In this document: piece by piece, positions 5,875 to 7,183 of the stretch | How positions within the stretch are numbered: position 1 is the stretch's first letter | Layout of the letters: each line of letters opens with the position of its first letter | Source: Gemmatimonadota bacterium | GTDB taxonomy: Bacteria; Gemmatimonadota; Gemmatimonadetes; Palauibacterales; Palauibacteraceae | Assembly (NCBI GenBank): GCA_029863105.1 | Contig: JAOTWC010000073.1 | Span: 1-7,183, forward strand | Length of the DNA stretch: 7,183 bases | Direction of reading: 5' to 3' | Notes under the pieces: generated by a model | Databases searched by the model: none | What the model was told of the DNA's origin: nothing | Seen by the model: the letters and a program-made list of their open reading frames with translations, nothing else | Position numbers and translations under genes: made by a program

Positions 5875-7183
5875 TCTGCCCGGCCCCAGCCTCGAGGGCG
5901 GCACGAACAGCCTGCGACAGCTCGACTGCCGTAAACGGCTTCTCTATGAGCGCGACCTTCGGGTCCAGGACGCCCCGGTGCTGCAGCGAATCGAACGTGT
6001 ATCCCGACATGAACAGCACGGGCAGGTCGGGCCTTCGCGCCGCGACGAGCGTCGCCAGCTCCGCCCCCCCCATGTCCGGCATGACGACATCCGTCAGCAG
6101 GAGATGGAACTCAGCACCGGAGTCGATGTGGGCGACTGCTTCGGCCGCCGCTTCGCATTCGACGACCCGGTATCCACACTTGACCAGAATCTTGCTCGCC
6201 GCAGCCCTGACGCTCGCGGTGTCTTCGACGAGCAATATCGTCTCATTCCGGGTTGAATCGCTGAACAGCATCTGATTCCGGTCTGCTGTAGTTGGCTCCG
6301 GGTTGAGTTCCGACTCCGCCGCGGGCAGATAGACGCGGAAGGTCGATCCGGTTCCTACCTCGCTGTACGCGGTGACGCTGCCTCCGCTCTGTTCGAGGAT
6401 TCCATACATCGTCGACAGGCCGAGCCCGGTTCCCTCCCCCGGGGCCTTCGTGGTGAAGAACGGCTCGAATATCCGCGCCAGAGTATCCTCGTCCATGCCG
6501 AAACCCGTATCGGTGACGGACAGCCGGACGTACCGCCCGGGGGTCAGGTTGCCGTAGGATTTCAGCAGCGTGCTCTGAACCTGCACCGTGTCCGTCGAGA
6601 GTATCAGGCTCCCGCCCCCCGGCATCGCGTCTCTCGCGTTGACCACCAGGTTGACGATCACCTGTTCCATTTGGCCGGCATCCGCAAAGGCGAAGGGCAG
6701 ATCGTCGTACAGGTGGAGGGCGAGTTTGATCTCAGGACCGATCAGTCGCCGCAGCATTCCGGCGATCGATGAGACCACTCCGTTGACGTCCAGAACCGTG
6801 GGTTGCATCACCTGCTTGCGGCTGAAGGCGAGCAGTTGCGCCGTCAACCCGGCGGCCCGGTCTGCCGCTGCCGCGATTTCCTCGATCTCGGCCACCGATC
6901 CGTCCTCCGGGGGAGTCTCCATCAGGAGCAGGTCGCAATTCGCGATGATGGCTCCGAGAAGGTTGTTGAAGTCGTGTGCCACACCGCCGGCCAGTCTGCC
7001 CAGCGATTCCATTTTCTGAGCCTGGCGCAACTGTTCCTGACTGATCTCGAGCGCCCGCGCGGCGGCCGTCCGTTCCGTGACGTCGATCGCGTAGCCGATG
7101 ACCAGCGCCCGATTCCCAGCCGCACTGCCGATCGGCGCGAATCCACGGGCATGGATCCGCTCGCTCCCATCGGGCATCGTGAG
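5867..7183 (-). CDS. Hybrid sensor histidine kinase with C-terminal receiver (5' end outside window)
   Basis: The frame stays open to the window edge, so the true start lies beyond 7183. Residues below count from the ATG at 7175-7177, which is internal to a PAS domain. The visible part begins with the end of a PAS/PAC domain (residues 1-40, RIHARGFAPIG to IDVTER). HisKA follows with phospho-acceptor H68 in GGVAHDFNN, then HATPase_c with N-box N176/N180, G1 DTGFGM (223-228), F-box FEPFFTTK (237-244) and G2 GTGLGL (249-254). A linker at about 286-311 leads to a receiver domain with E318/D319, D363 (LLTDVVMP), S391 and K413 (EKPF). It should autophosphorylate at H68 and pass phosphate to its own D363 and/or to the REC-HD-GYP protein encoded next, whose start overlaps this stop by 8 bp. 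No membrane segment is visible, but the sensor end is missing. The signal is unknown. Confidence 0.92.
   Translation of the reverse strand, partial: LTMPDGSERIHARGFAPIGSAAGNRALVIGYAIDVTERTAAARALEISQEQLRQAQKMESLGRLAGGVAHDFNNLLGAIIANCDLLLMETPPEDGSVAEIEEIAAAADRAAGLTAQLLAFSRKQVMQPTVLDVNGVVSSIAGMLRRLIGPEIKLALHLYDDLPFAFADAGQMEQVIVNLVVNARDAMPGGGSLILSTDTVQVQSTLLKSYGNLTPGRYVRLSVTDTGFGMDEDTLARIFEPFFTTKAPGEGTGLGLSTMYGILEQSGGSVTAYSEVGTGSTFRVYLPAAESELNPEPTTADRNQMLFSDSTRNETILLVEDTASVRAAASKILVKCGYRVVECEAAAEAVAHIDSGAEFHLLLTDVVMPDMGGAELATLVAARRPDLPVLFMSGYTFDSLQHRGVLDPKVALIEKPFTAVELSQAVRAALEAGAGQNV

Noticed and set aside
5902..5904. ATG 5904 as start of the REC-HD-GYP gene
   Set aside because: It would add ten low-complexity residues and a longer overlap with the kinase. 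The ATG at 5874 gives a short overlap typical of coupled genes. It is not fully excluded.
7175..7177. ATG as the true start of the histidine kinase
   Set aside because: The frame continues open to the window edge, and the residues around it look like the middle of a PAS domain, so the gene is cut by the window.

Overview
This is a roughly 65% G+C bacterial chromosomal window with seven protein genes packed in four alternating transcription blocks. No tRNA, rRNA, CRISPR array or insertion sequence was seen. The gene content points to a diderm of the Gemmatimonadota type. The evidence is a BTAD/SARP-like regulator fused through one membrane helix to TPRs, a DUF4097 lipoprotein of the style common in that phylum, and a small exported glycine-rich protein. 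This is a recall-based judgement, not a database result.

Layout. (1) Positions 1-248 (+) hold the last 81 codons of a DUF885-family protein. (2) Positions 249-354 are a convergent gap holding a long GC-rich hairpin (309-349). (3) Positions 355-1995 (-) look like a three-gene operon. In transcription order it has a DUF4097-like lipoprotein, an unrecognised 72-residue protein, and an exported protein with two glycine/alanine-rich hydrophobic stretches. The last two overlap by ATGA. (4) Positions 1996-2172 are a divergent control region with a GC-rich direct repeat, an inverted repeat and a tiny upstream reading frame that overlaps the next start codon. (5) Positions 2173-4683 (+) encode an 836-residue membrane-anchored BTAD regulator with a C-terminal TPR region. 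(6) Positions 4708-7183 (-) hold a signalling pair. A hybrid histidine kinase, cut by the window edge, is followed with an 8-bp overlap by a REC-HD-GYP response regulator predicted to degrade cyclic di-GMP.

How the genes may work together. The membrane regulator and the divergent lipoprotein operon share one control region. They may form a sense-and-respond unit in which the extracytoplasmic TPR half senses an envelope condition and the cytoplasmic winged-helix/BTAD half controls the operon; this is inference. The kinase and HD-GYP genes are probably co-translated partners that link an unknown signal to cyclic di-GMP turnover. All recognisable domains belong to known families. The less ordinary points are the topology of the regulator, the possible coupled leader frame in front of it, and the small unrecognised gene inside the lipoprotein operon.
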